Below are positions 8,321 through 16,632 of a stretch of DNA of 64,000 nt, one piece after another. Position numbers and translations under genes: made by a program. Location: contig NZ_BAAANL010000006.1 of the NCBI RefSeq assembly GCF_039529775.1, positions 186,001-250,000 on the forward strand, in the 5' to 3' direction. Position 1 is the first letter of the stretch. Every line of letters starts with the position of its first letter. Under the pieces are notes generated by a model. The model was not told where the DNA came from. It saw only the letters and a program-made list of their open reading frames with translations, and did not search any database. Source of the DNA: Myceligenerans crystallogenes (GTDB lineage Bacteria; Actinomycetota; Actinomycetes; Actinomycetales; Cellulomonadaceae).

Positions 8321-11300
8321 CAGGCCGTCCTAGAGCGACTGCGGTTGAGCATGTCCAGGTCGGCTGCCAGCACAGGCTCCACGCCCCAATGCCCCTCGCG
8401 GTCCGGTGCCAGCACTTTCAGTGCGCCCAGGGCGTCGCATACCTGCTCGATGCTCACGAACCCATCGCGTTTCACGGCGGCTTCCAGTTTGTCGCCCTCA
8501 AGCTCAAGAAGCCCGACGATGTCGGCCCAGGGCTCCCTAGCGTTTGCAGTCATCTCCGACACACCTGCCAGCACGAGCGCCAGAGCGCTCGTGTGATCCA
8601 CGGACGGCTTGACTCCCGCCTCTTCAGCAAGCTGCCCGGGCTGCTTCACGCGCGCGGCCACAACATGGTCGATGAGCTCGTCCGCGCCCTTCTGGGGGCC
8701 AGGCGCGTCCGCTGTGTCCTTCAGCATGTACATGTTGCTCAGCCATCCACCCAGCTCGCGGGCCGCCCGCGCCTGGCTGTTCGGATCCGGCAGCGGCAAG
8801 GCATCTGCACCCGCCAGCAGACGCATCCCGTCATCCCCGACACGAGTCAGTTCGACGAGGTTCGGGTGCCCCACCCACGCGGAGGCCGACGACGGACCTG
8901 CGACCACTATCACGGACACGTCTCGTTCGACTTGCCTGAGAGCTGTGGTCGCCGCGTCAATCACTTCTCGCACGTGGACGTGGCCGGCGTTGCGCACGTC
9001 GACAACCAAGCGCACTGCGTCCGTCGTCTTGCCGACAGCGGCCGCAACCGAATCCGCGCGTCCGGTCTGCATGAGCTGAAACCGGCCAGCACCCCGGACT
9101 GAGGGAGCAACCTCCTCCAGGGCACGCACCACCCGGTCCAGCCCGGTGGCCCGTGACCCGGCGACGACCGCCACACGAGGACCACGGGCATAGACCTCGG
9201 TCAGCTGCCGCTCAGTCAGAGGGGAGACCGAGCCACGCAGACCATTGATAGGACGCCGGAACAGCGACCCGTCGTAAGCTGCCGGTACGGCCAGCTTGTC
9301 CGCTGCGTCGGTCAGTTCTTCCAAGACCTCGAACGCTGTGCCGAGCAGCCGTCGCACCGCTGGGGTCCGCAACCGGTACCGGGTTTCGTCCCGAGCCAGA
9401 ACGCCGAGTGCGACGCACTCGGCGACCAAACCACGGAACGCGTCGGCGCCTAGTGCGTCGAAACCAGCCGGCCACACCTCACGGCACTTAGTCGACAGCT
9501 CACGAAGCGACATCGACGCATCTGAGCCACGCTCGTGCGCCTCGTTCGCCATGACGTACGCGATCACCTTGTACCTGGGGTCGAGCGCCAGAGTCAGCAG
9601 GAACTTCCTGCGCAACGTCTCCGTCAGCTTCGGCGTGAAAGCCTCATCGACGTCTTCGCGCCGAATCACGGACGGCGGAGAGCCGTCCTCGATCAGCTTG
9701 GATGCCATGTGCTCCACCAATGCCTGCCCGATCAGCTGAAGCTGAGCGGGCATGTTATTTGCCCGCGAGAGCACGGAAGCAATCGTGACCTGCAAATCGA
9801 ACTGGTAACCAATGGCAGCCAGCGGGCTGGTCAGCAACGCCTGCGCATGCGTCGGTCGTAGCGGCCCGACGACGATCGGGTTGCCCAGGTGTGACAGCGG
9901 TTGGTTGGGCAGGCTCTCGAACCGGGCCGTAGCGTGCAAACCCGCGAGCACGACCTTAAAAGCGCGGTTGGAGTCAAGCATGAGTTTTCGGAACCACTCG
10001 ACGTTATCGAACCGGTTCCCGGCCGCATCCGCATCGAGGAACTCGTCCGCCTCATCCAGCATTAGCAGGAGCCGCCGCTCAGGGTCGACGGTCAGCCAAT
10101 GCTTGACAGCGTCGTACACCGCCCCGGGCACGTGCTTCTCCGGCACATGCTCAGTGACGATGCCCCGCTCACGCAACACCCGCCACACCAACGGCCACAC
10201 GTCGGCAGGGTCTGACCCTGACCGCACCGAGTAAATGGTCTCGACGATCGCGACCCGCTTGCTTGAGTCCGCCTCGAAATCCCGCTTGGCCTGACGCAGC
10301 AACGCAGACTTACCCAGTTGCCGACCGCCGGAGACGAACGACGAACCACTCATGTCCACCAGAGCCGCGCGTTCCTCCGTACGCCCGTAGAACATTTCCG
10401 GGAGTGTGTCACCAGGGGTGTCACGGTATGGGTTGGATGCGGTGAACGGCAGTGTGATCGCCGCCAGCGATGACACACGAGGCTCAGCCTGCGCAGACAG
10501 GTAAACCAAAACTGCTGGGTCCATCACCACCGCAGGCGGATTCGCGTGCCCGCGAGCCGACTCCCCTACCGCGCGCCATTCCGCGGCAGTCAGCGCCGAG
10601 CGGGCCAACCACAGTATGAGGACAGTTGTGTCAGGCGGGTACTGCGCCAGCGACTCAATGATCGAGGCTGGCGTGGTTGCCTTACGCACGAGCAAGACCT
10701 TCAACGACTTTCCGTCAGCTGACCTACCCGACCCGAGGACCGGGGTCAAGGGCTTACCGAGGACAGCCACACCGGTCAGAGTGACCAACTGCCGCTCACG
10801 CGACCCGCCCTGCTCGATGGTCCGGCCCTCGAACTCGATTCCGGCCTGACGAAGTACCAGGCGCAGCTTGTCGACCTCGCTCATCGCAGACGGCCCGCGA
10901 TCCTGTGAGTTCACCGCACTGATGTCCAGCCATGCTGAGAACGCCTCCCGGGCTTGCTTGGCCCGCGGACCCGACAAGGTCAGCAGGTCCAGACCCGAAG
11001 CGGCCAGCTCCTGCGAGACAGGGTTGTGCTTGTTCTCACGCAGGGCCCGGTTGAGTGCCTCGAGCTTCGAGGCTGGCTGCACCTCTGCGGCGCCGCGCGA
11101 GGACAGCAACGTCGGGATCGTCGGGAAGAACCGAACGAGGTGCTCACCACGTGTGTCCGGCCCGGGCAAGATCTGCCCCTCGTGCAGCTGCTGTAGTTGC
11201 TCCTGCGCGGAGGCGACCTGCCCGTCCCGGGCAATGCTGGTCAGCCGGGCTGCGTGTTCGGCGACGGACGGATCGTCCTGCGCCCCCGCGTCGATCGCCG

Positions 11301-14300
11301 CGACCGTCTCCGCCACGATCCTCGCCTGCTCCCGGTCCATCACCGCGGTCAAGTCCTTGACACCAGCCCGGATGCGCTCGTAGTCACGTCGGCCACGTTC
11401 CTTCAGCGCCTCAACAACCGACGCAGCGCGCGCCCACAAGTCGTCACCCAACACCCCGTGCACACGCCGGACATCGACGTCAGCCTCAAGTGCGTCCAGC
11501 TCGTCCAGGACAGCCGCGTCAGCATCCGCCACGTCACGGACCCTGATGGAAGCCAATGCCGCACCCGCCTTCTCATCAGCGGCATGCACGGCGTTGACCA
11601 GCACCTCGGTCAGATCATGCGCACCCCGCCTTGCCAGAGCCTCGTATACATCGGCCGGGTCAGGAACCGGTGCCTGCGCGAGCGCGACGAATACCTCAGA
11701 AGGCACCGGACCATCTGGGAGTAGGTCACCTGGATCCAGCACAAGATCCGTACCGAGCAGTTCGCCGTGCCGCACATACGCCGCAGGCGGTTCCGAGGCG
11801 GTCGGAATGCTGCCGTCGCATGCCGCGAACGTCTGCGCCAATAGCTCGACCGGGCCTCCGGCCGCCGCTTCCTCCAGCCCCGCTGCCTTGCAAAGGCGCG
11901 CCAAGTCGTCCAGTGCGTCGGCGCGCGCCGCGGCGATGCGCTCACGCAAACGCACGAGCGCACTCGCCTGCCACGAGCCGCCCATCGCCGCTGCCTGCAT
12001 CAAGGCATCCAGTTCGTCGACTGCAACCGCCCATCGGGAGGCAAGTTCAATGACCTCGTCCCATCGGCCCACCAGGGTCTGACGCGACTTGCCGGCGATC
12101 TTGACAACCCGGCGCCCTCGACTCCTGTTCAGCGCCTGGAAAATCGGATCAATGTTCTTCTCTGCGCTACCCCGCAGACGGTCCACGATCTGCTTGCGCA
12201 CTGTCGGAGCCAGTGCCCTGTCGTCAGTGCGCACGGCTTCGAACACCTCGTGCAGCTTGCCGCCTTCCGCCAGCCAAGCCGTGTAGACGTCGGCCGCGGG
12301 CATGTAAACGATCGTGCGAGTCCGAGCTCGCTCAGCAACCTCCCCCGCCTCACGCACGACGTCGGCGATGCGTGCGGTCGCGGCGGATGCCGCGCCAGCC
12401 GACGCCACCGCTTCCGGCGCGACGACCACAACACCCTGGCGGGCAGCGTCAACCAGGGCATTGGTCACTTCACTCAGCGCGTCGGACGATGAGACAACCG
12501 GTAGAAGCTCGGTCAGAACCTCCGCCGGACCGGCCGAGGGTGCAAGCAGCGCGGTCTTCGCCGCGGCGGCCCATGCCGTCAGCCGGCCAAGGCGATCATC
12601 TCCGAGTTCCTCCCGGTCGATGGCAGCCGCGAGCTGGGAGATCTCAGTCGCCAGCGCGCCCGTCTGGTTCGTCAGCACAGCCGCGTACCCGACCATACGC
12701 CGGGCGGCGACCTGTGCGGCGTTCGCACCGGAAGCCTGCGCCAGATCGGCCGCCAGGCCGTAACGGGCCTGTCCGATCAGGAAGCACTGCTGCGCGTCGG
12801 CCGCCTCAGTGCCCCACGTCGCACGCTCGTCGATCGGCTCCTCGGACTCCACGACCGGCTCCGGGATTACCGGAACCTTTGGCAACTGCTCAGCCGAGAC
12901 CACCGTAGGTTCTGTGACAACGGGCGCCAGCACAGCCTTGCCTGTGTACTTTGCCAGGGCCGCCGGTAGCGCCGGCATCGGCCGCACTCGAGCAGGCTCG
13001 GGAGCCCCGGCACGCGAGGCCTCACCCTGCTGGTCGATCTCGGTGTCAGACTCGCCGTGTACCGCGGACTCGTCGTTTTCGACGATCGCCGGTTCTTCGG
13101 ACTCGACCGCCCCGGACTCAGGTTGCGAGGTCACGACCGGCTCGACCTCAGTCTCCGCCTTCGCCCCTGGCATCGAAAGTGCGGACTCGTCCGCGACCAG
13201 CGTTTGAACCTCTGCAGACGCTGACTGCGCAAGGTCAGCCTGGATGGCCTCGTCGCGGGCGTCCCGCTCGGGTGACGCACTCCTGGGTGCGCCCCTCTCG
13301 TTGTCACCGACGTCGTCAAGCAGCTCCGGACCGGCTCCCCAGCCAACTGGCACGACGTCGTCCAGGGACGGCAGCGTGACCTGGCCCATGCTCGCGGCCG
13401 AGACGATCGCCTCGAACTGCCCCAGGCCAGTCCGAGCATCAGTGAACGCCTGCCACTGCGTGGCCTGGTCGACCAACTCACCCCTACGGGCGGCGACGGC
13501 CAGGTCAATCACGGTTACCAGGGCATTCAGCGCTTCGTCGGCCGGGTGCTCCTGGACAAGCGCAGCCTGCTCAGCAAGCTCGACCAAGTCATCGCGGCCG
13601 GTCACGAACTCAGGCACCACGACCTGCGTCAGGCGTAGCAGCCACCAACGCGATGGGTCGATCCGCGGAGCCTTTTCGTCTTCGTGCTCCCTGACCAGCC
13701 CATCCAGGTCTCCGGCGCCCAGCCTGACCGCGCGCACCCAGAGCCTGCTCGCAAGCCGATGCATCGGCCCTGTCGCCTCCGAGGAGGGCAGCACTCCGGC
13801 GTCGAGCCGGTCAGCCCATTCGCGTGCTGCCGCAGCCAGCATCTGCGAGACGTGCCGGGGGTCTGCCTGCTCGACGTCGACATCATCCAGCGGCCCACGA
13901 TCCTCCATCGCGGGAACCAGCTCACCTAGGCGGACCGCCAACTCCTGCTCGCCGACACCGGGTGCAATGGGATCCCCGGACAGTGCGCCGACTCTACCCG
14001 CGGGCGACATATCGTCCAGCCGAATCAATGGCGGACGTCCATCGCTTGAGCTCCTCGAGTCGAGGTACAACGCGCGTGCGGTCTCGTCGAACTCTGCGAG
14101 CAGGTTCAAGGCAATCGTGGGACCGTTGCCTGCACCGTTGGACGCCACAGCCAGCAGTACGCGCGAGAACCGTCGCGGCATACGCCATAGCAGGTGCACA
14201 TGGAATATGAGCTCCGGGTGGTTGACATACACCCGAGCGGACTTCTCAACTGACGGGCCTGCCAGCGCAACCCACTCGTCGAACGTCAGGGAATGAGACA

Positions 14301-14607
14301 CAACCGCCAACGCAGGCATGAACACTGCGTGCGCGAACTCGTCGAGTTGTCCCACCCGCGAGCGCAGGCGAGCAAGGATCTGCGCACCCATCGAGGGCGA
14401 TGCCTTGTCGGTGGCACGCACTCCGATGTCCTTGAGGATAAACCGGCGTGGGCTCGAAGGCAGCAGATTCACCGCGGCCATCACCATCTCTGCGTCCAGA
14501 TCCCCGACCGCAGCCCGCCACATCTCCAGGAACTCAGGACCAGGCGGTGCGTCACCTCCCGGAGCAGGACTGTGACGCGACGTCTGTCTGCGCGGGTTCC
14601 TACTCAA
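8320..14607 (-). CDS. Giant (~2,095 aa) multidomain AAA/STAND-like ATPase, candidate defence sensor
   Basis: The frame extends further upstream, but a TTG at 14607 lies 8 nt after a near-perfect AGGAGGA ribosome site and is taken as the start. Residues ~1-440: helical, no known domain. ~440-600: Glu/Val/Pro-rich acidic linker. ~600-1350: long helical, repeat-like region. ~1330-1400: Rossmann-like segment leading into EMFYGRTEERAAL. ~1426-1434: Walker A in GGRQLGKSALL. ~1516: Walker B LLLMLDEADEF. Then winged-helix-like segments and a C-terminal second alpha/beta region (~1750-1900) with RVAVVAGSRATG. The 'EMFYGR ... GGRQLGKSALL' signature is typical of large defence-associated NTPases. Base composition is clearly less GC-rich than flanking genes, suggesting transfer. 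Coupled to the downstream nuclease gene. Exact family not recognised. Confidence 0.85.
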   Translation of the reverse strand: MSRNPRRQTSRHSPAPGGDAPPGPEFLEMWRAAVGDLDAEMVMAAVNLLPSSPRRFILKDIGVRATDKASPSMGAQILARLRSRVGQLDEFAHAVFMPALAVVSHSLTFDEWVALAGPSVEKSARVYVNHPELIFHVHLLWRMPRRFSRVLLAVASNGAGNGPTIALNLLAEFDETARALYLDSRSSSDGRPPLIRLDDMSPAGRVGALSGDPIAPGVGEQELAVRLGELVPAMEDRGPLDDVDVEQADPRHVSQMLAAAAREWADRLDAGVLPSSEATGPMHRLASRLWVRAVRLGAGDLDGLVREHEDEKAPRIDPSRWWLLRLTQVVVPEFVTGRDDLVELAEQAALVQEHPADEALNALVTVIDLAVAARRGELVDQATQWQAFTDARTGLGQFEAIVSAASMGQVTLPSLDDVVPVGWGAGPELLDDVGDNERGAPRSASPERDARDEAIQADLAQSASAEVQTLVADESALSMPGAKAETEVEPVVTSQPESGAVESEEPAIVENDESAVHGESDTEIDQQGEASRAGAPEPARVRPMPALPAALAKYTGKAVLAPVVTEPTVVSAEQLPKVPVIPEPVVESEEPIDERATWGTEAADAQQCFLIGQARYGLAADLAQASGANAAQVAARRMVGYAAVLTNQTGALATEISQLAAAIDREELGDDRLGRLTAWAAAAKTALLAPSAGPAEVLTELLPVVSSSDALSEVTNALVDAARQGVVVVAPEAVASAGAASAATARIADVVREAGEVAERARTRTIVYMPAADVYTAWLAEGGKLHEVFEAVRTDDRALAPTVRKQIVDRLRGSAEKNIDPIFQALNRSRGRRVVKIAGKSRQTLVGRWDEVIELASRWAVAVDELDALMQAAAMGGSWQASALVRLRERIAAARADALDDLARLCKAAGLEEAAAGGPVELLAQTFAACDGSIPTASEPPAAYVRHGELLGTDLVLDPGDLLPDGPVPSEVFVALAQAPVPDPADVYEALARRGAHDLTEVLVNAVHAADEKAGAALASIRVRDVADADAAVLDELDALEADVDVRRVHGVLGDDLWARAASVVEALKERGRRDYERIRAGVKDLTAVMDREQARIVAETVAAIDAGAQDDPSVAEHAARLTSIARDGQVASAQEQLQQLHEGQILPGPDTRGEHLVRFFPTIPTLLSSRGAAEVQPASKLEALNRALRENKHNPVSQELAASGLDLLTLSGPRAKQAREAFSAWLDISAVNSQDRGPSAMSEVDKLRLVLRQAGIEFEGRTIEQGGSRERQLVTLTGVAVLGKPLTPVLGSGRSADGKSLKVLLVRKATTPASIIESLAQYPPDTTVLILWLARSALTAAEWRAVGESARGHANPPAVVMDPAVLVYLSAQAEPRVSSLAAITLPFTASNPYRDTPGDTLPEMFYGRTEERAALVDMSGSSFVSGGRQLGKSALLRQAKRDFEADSSKRVAIVETIYSVRSGSDPADVWPLVWRVLRERGIVTEHVPEKHVPGAVYDAVKHWLTVDPERRLLLMLDEADEFLDADAAGNRFDNVEWFRKLMLDSNRAFKVVLAGLHATARFESLPNQPLSHLGNPIVVGPLRPTHAQALLTSPLAAIGYQFDLQVTIASVLSRANNMPAQLQLIGQALVEHMASKLIEDGSPPSVIRREDVDEAFTPKLTETLRRKFLLTLALDPRYKVIAYVMANEAHERGSDASMSLRELSTKCREVWPAGFDALGADAFRGLVAECVALGVLARDETRYRLRTPAVRRLLGTAFEVLEELTDAADKLAVPAAYDGSLFRRPINGLRGSVSPLTERQLTEVYARGPRVAVVAGSRATGLDRVVRALEEVAPSVRGAGRFQLMQTGRADSVAAAVGKTTDAVRLVVDVRNAGHVHVREVIDAATTALRQVERDVSVIVVAGPSSASAWVGHPNLVELTRVGDDGMRLLAGADALPLPDPNSQARAARELGGWLSNMYMLKDTADAPGPQKGADELIDHVVAARVKQPGQLAEEAGVKPSVDHTSALALVLAGVSEMTANAREPWADIVGLLELEGDKLEAAVKRDGFVSIEQVCDALGALKVLAPDREGHWGVEPVLAADLDMLNRSRSRTA

Positions 14608-14625
14608 CGACGTGCTCCTCCTTCG
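14596..14625 (-). promoter_or_regulatory. Ribosome binding site that decides a TTG start for the giant ATPase
   Basis: On the minus strand GAAGGAGGAGCACGTCG precedes TTG AGT AGG AAC. The AGGAGGA core lies 8 nt from the TTG at 14607. No ATG or GTG with comparable support exists nearby in this frame, so TTG is the likely initiator. Confidence 0.65.
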
Positions 14626-14865
14626 GGCTGCAACGCCAAGCTGGTCAGGACCATTGCAGCGTTGATATTGGCCGGGGTCTCTGGGGTGCAGCGGCAACCA
14701 CGAGGACGCGCACCTCGGTGGCGGTTGCTCGTTGGTCAGCGACTGCAAGCGTAGCCCTCGACCTGCATCGATGCATGATATCGGGGGGTGATATTGCCGC
14801 CGATGAACCTGCTTCGCCCCGCGGACAGCATGCCCACAAGACGAACAAGCCTCCTCTTGACCGCC
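14608..14865. other. Intergenic region upstream of the giant ATPase gene
   Basis: 258 bp between the alpha/beta hydrolase stop and the giant ATPase start, both on the minus strand. It contains a perfect 12-bp palindrome TGCATCGATGCA (14764-14775), immediately followed by TGATAT repeated on either side of a G-run (14776-14795). These could be operator elements. No convincing -35/-10 pair was found. Confidence 0.4.
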
Positions 14866-15594
14866 TTACCTCAGGTGCCGGGCGAAGAACCGCCCCGCGT
14901 CCTCCGCCGCGTGGCGGGGGACGCCGGTGTGGCCGCCCAGGTTCGCCTGGAGGGTCTTCTCCGCCGAGCCGAAGGCGTCGAACAGGTCCAGGGCGAGCTG
15001 CCGGTCGTTGCCGTCGTCGTCCCACTGCAGCAGGACGTGCAGCGGGATCGTGACCAGACGGGCCTCGGCGAACATCGCCCGGGGCACGTAGCTGCCCGCG
15101 AACAGCCCCGCGGCGGCGAGGCGCGGCTCCGTCACGGCGAGCCGGATGCCGACGGCGATCGGGCCGCCGGAACAGCCGACCGGCCCGCGGATCCCCGGCA
15201 CCGTCAGGAGGGCGTCCAGGACGGTCCGCCACTCGGGAACCGCCCGCTCGACCAGCGGGAGGACGAGTCGCTCGACGAGCTCGTCGGCGACGCGCCCGCC
15301 CGCTGACAACGTGCGCAGCAGGTCGGCGCGAGCCTGCTCGACGCCCGGCAGCCGCGGCCGGTCGCCGCCGCCGGGCACCTCGATCGTCGCGGCGGCGAAG
15401 CCACCCGCCACGGTGCCCCGCGCGCGTGCGGCCAGGCGCGGGTACATCCGGTCGAGCCCGCCGGGGTGACCCATCAGGATCAACGGGACCGGAGCGGTCT
15501 CAGCGGCGGGCGTCCAGAGGATGCCGGGGATCTCGTCGTGGACGAAGTGCCGCTCGACGACGTCGTCGTGACGCCGTTCGGTCGTGAATCGCAT
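14866..15594 (-). CDS. Alpha/beta hydrolase (dienelactone-hydrolase-like)
   Basis: 242 residues from the ATG at 15594 (MRFTTERRHDD), with AAAGG upstream. Features: oxyanion-side ILMGHPGG (~40-48), nucleophile elbow in VGCSGGPIAVG (Ser ~144, a G-x-S-x-G variant), acidic region QWDDDGNDRQ, and a late HTG that could supply the catalytic His. Typical soluble serine hydrolase acting on esters or acyl groups; the substrate is unknown. The mRNA seems to begin ~260 bp upstream and carries a short leader ORF and a hairpin just before this start, suggesting translational or attenuation control. The gene is very GC-rich like the core genome, unlike the giant ATPase gene downstream. Confidence 0.85.
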   Translation of the reverse strand: MRFTTERRHDDVVERHFVHDEIPGILWTPAAETAPVPLILMGHPGGLDRMYPRLAARARGTVAGGFAAATIEVPGGGDRPRLPGVEQARADLLRTLSAGGRVADELVERLVLPLVERAVPEWRTVLDALLTVPGIRGPVGCSGGPIAVGIRLAVTEPRLAAAGLFAGSYVPRAMFAEARLVTIPLHVLLQWDDDGNDRQLALDLFDAFGSAEKTLQANLGGHTGVPRHAAEDAGRFFARHLR

Positions 15595-15607
15595 GGTCGT
15601 GCCTTTC

Positions 15608-15635
15608 GGGAGTGCACCAGGGTCTGGCGCTCCCG
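15608..15635 (-). promoter_or_regulatory. Hairpin directly upstream of the alpha/beta hydrolase start
   Basis: CGGGAG and CTCCCG arms enclose a further partly paired core around the loop. It lies between the leader ORF stop and the hydrolase ribosome site, the place for an attenuator or translational switch. Function is inferred from position only. Confidence 0.45.
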
Positions 15636-15641
15636 GACGAC

Positions 15642-15695
15642 CTACCGCCCGACCGTGACTCCCTCGGGGAGCACCCATGTCGATACTGCGTTCAC
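15642..15695 (-). CDS. Candidate 17-residue leader peptide upstream of the alpha/beta hydrolase
   Basis: GTG-initiated ORF reading VNAVSTWVLPEGVTVGR, then TAG. A textbook AGGAGG (15704-15709) sits 8 nt before the start, much stronger than that of the hydrolase itself. It lies in the 5' leader of the hydrolase mRNA, followed within 50 bp by a hairpin. No amino-acid run of the classical biosynthetic-attenuation type is present. It could be a regulatory uORF or a small bioactive peptide; conservation would decide. Confidence 0.5.
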   Translation of the reverse strand: MNAVSTWVLPEGVTVGR

Positions 15696-15855
15696 GGGTA
15701 CCACCTCCTGAAGCTCTCGCACGGCCTCCCGGCACGCTACCGCCCGCGGAGCCCGACCGGCCAGGCCTTTTCTCGCCGAACCTCGGCCATCCGTCGCGCG
15801 ACGGGACCTCCGTCGCTCGTTCCTGAGGCACAACCGCCAAACATACGGAATACTA

Positions 15856-15884
15856 GAGATAGAGCGCGGGTCCGAGTACGTCAA
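15856..15884 (-). promoter_or_regulatory. Sigma70-like promoter for the leader ORF and alpha/beta hydrolase
   Basis: Minus strand TTGACG (15884-15879), 17-bp spacer, TATCTC (15861-15856). It points toward the leader ORF about 160 bp downstream. A good match for an actinobacterial housekeeping promoter. Confidence 0.5.
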
Positions 15885-15996
15885 AGGCCCCGGGGGGTTT
15901 CCCTCACCGAGGTGGGTACGCCGTGATTCCCGGGGCTCTCGCAGAGAAGCCTAGCGCACGACCCTGTTCCTACGCGACTGCAACAAGGACTCCGTC

Positions 15997-16632
15997 TTGT
16001 CGATCTATGCACCGGTCCGCACGACCATGCTGAACCTGCTCTCGTCCCCTCGGCTCAGCACGTACTCCGGCGCATGCGCGGGGGACCTGGACCGTGCCGT
16101 CGCCCTCTACCGGTGGAACCTGAACGCCTCACTCGCCATGTTCTCGTCCATCCACTACTTCGAGGTCGCACTGCGCAACACGATGCATGACGCGCTCACC
16201 AGGCACTTCGGCACCCGCAGCATGGCCTGGTACGAAAGGCCGGGTCTGCTCAGCCCTGGAAGCCTGTCGAAGATCCGACAGGCCGAATCGGCTGTCCGCG
16301 CCAACGGCCACACCGTGACCGTCGACAGGGTCGTCGCCGAGTTACCCCTGGGCTTCTGGTGCTCCCTCCTGGCCAACTCGTACAACCGATCCCTGTGGCA
16401 GCCATGCCTGTCGCAGGTCTTCCGGAACACGCGCAGGCAACGACTGTTCGACGAGATCGACGCGATCAGGAAGCTCCGCAACCGAATCGCCCACTGGGAA
16501 CCTGTCATCGCACTGGACCTCACCGCTGAGTACACCAGAATCGTCGACACCGCAGAACGAATCAACCACCGCCTGGCCTGGTGGATCGACGCCACCAGCA
16601 CGATCGGCGCCGTCCTCGAGCAGCGGCCCTGA
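15997..16632 (+). CDS. Abi-like HEPN-family protein
   Basis: 211 residues. The TTG at 15997 is preceded by AAGGA at 8 nt; the recognisable family sequence begins at once (LLSSPRLSTY). Matches the Abi-like (AbiD/AbiF) family: WNLNASLAMFSSIHYFEVALRN near residue 45, a conserved central region, and the HEPN RNase motif R-x4-H in RKLRNRIAHWEP (~160). HEPN proteins of this kind cleave RNA and can cause abortive infection; stand-alone copies are common in actinobacteria. It sits alone beside the giant-ATPase block. GC content is lower than in the lipid kinase next door. A toxin role is inferred; no antitoxin gene is adjacent. Confidence 0.85.
   Translation: MSIYAPVRTTMLNLLSSPRLSTYSGACAGDLDRAVALYRWNLNASLAMFSSIHYFEVALRNTMHDALTRHFGTRSMAWYERPGLLSPGSLSKIRQAESAVRANGHTVTVDRVVAELPLGFWCSLLANSYNRSLWQPCLSQVFRNTRRQRLFDEIDAIRKLRNRIAHWEPVIALDLTAEYTRIVDTAERINHRLAWWIDATSTIGAVLEQRP

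Larger units (their letters stand above)
15595..15996. other. 402-bp intergenic region with promoter, leader ORF and inverted repeats
   Basis: Separates the divergent alpha/beta hydrolase (-) and Abi-like gene (+). It holds, from the hydrolase side, an imperfect hairpin (15608-15635), a 17-codon ORF with a strong ribosome site (15642-15695), a minus-strand promoter candidate (15856-15884), and a long-loop inverted repeat with GGCCCCGGG-type arms (about 15887-15894 and 15929-15936) that may isolate the two transcripts. The rest shows nothing recognisable. Confidence 0.6.
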
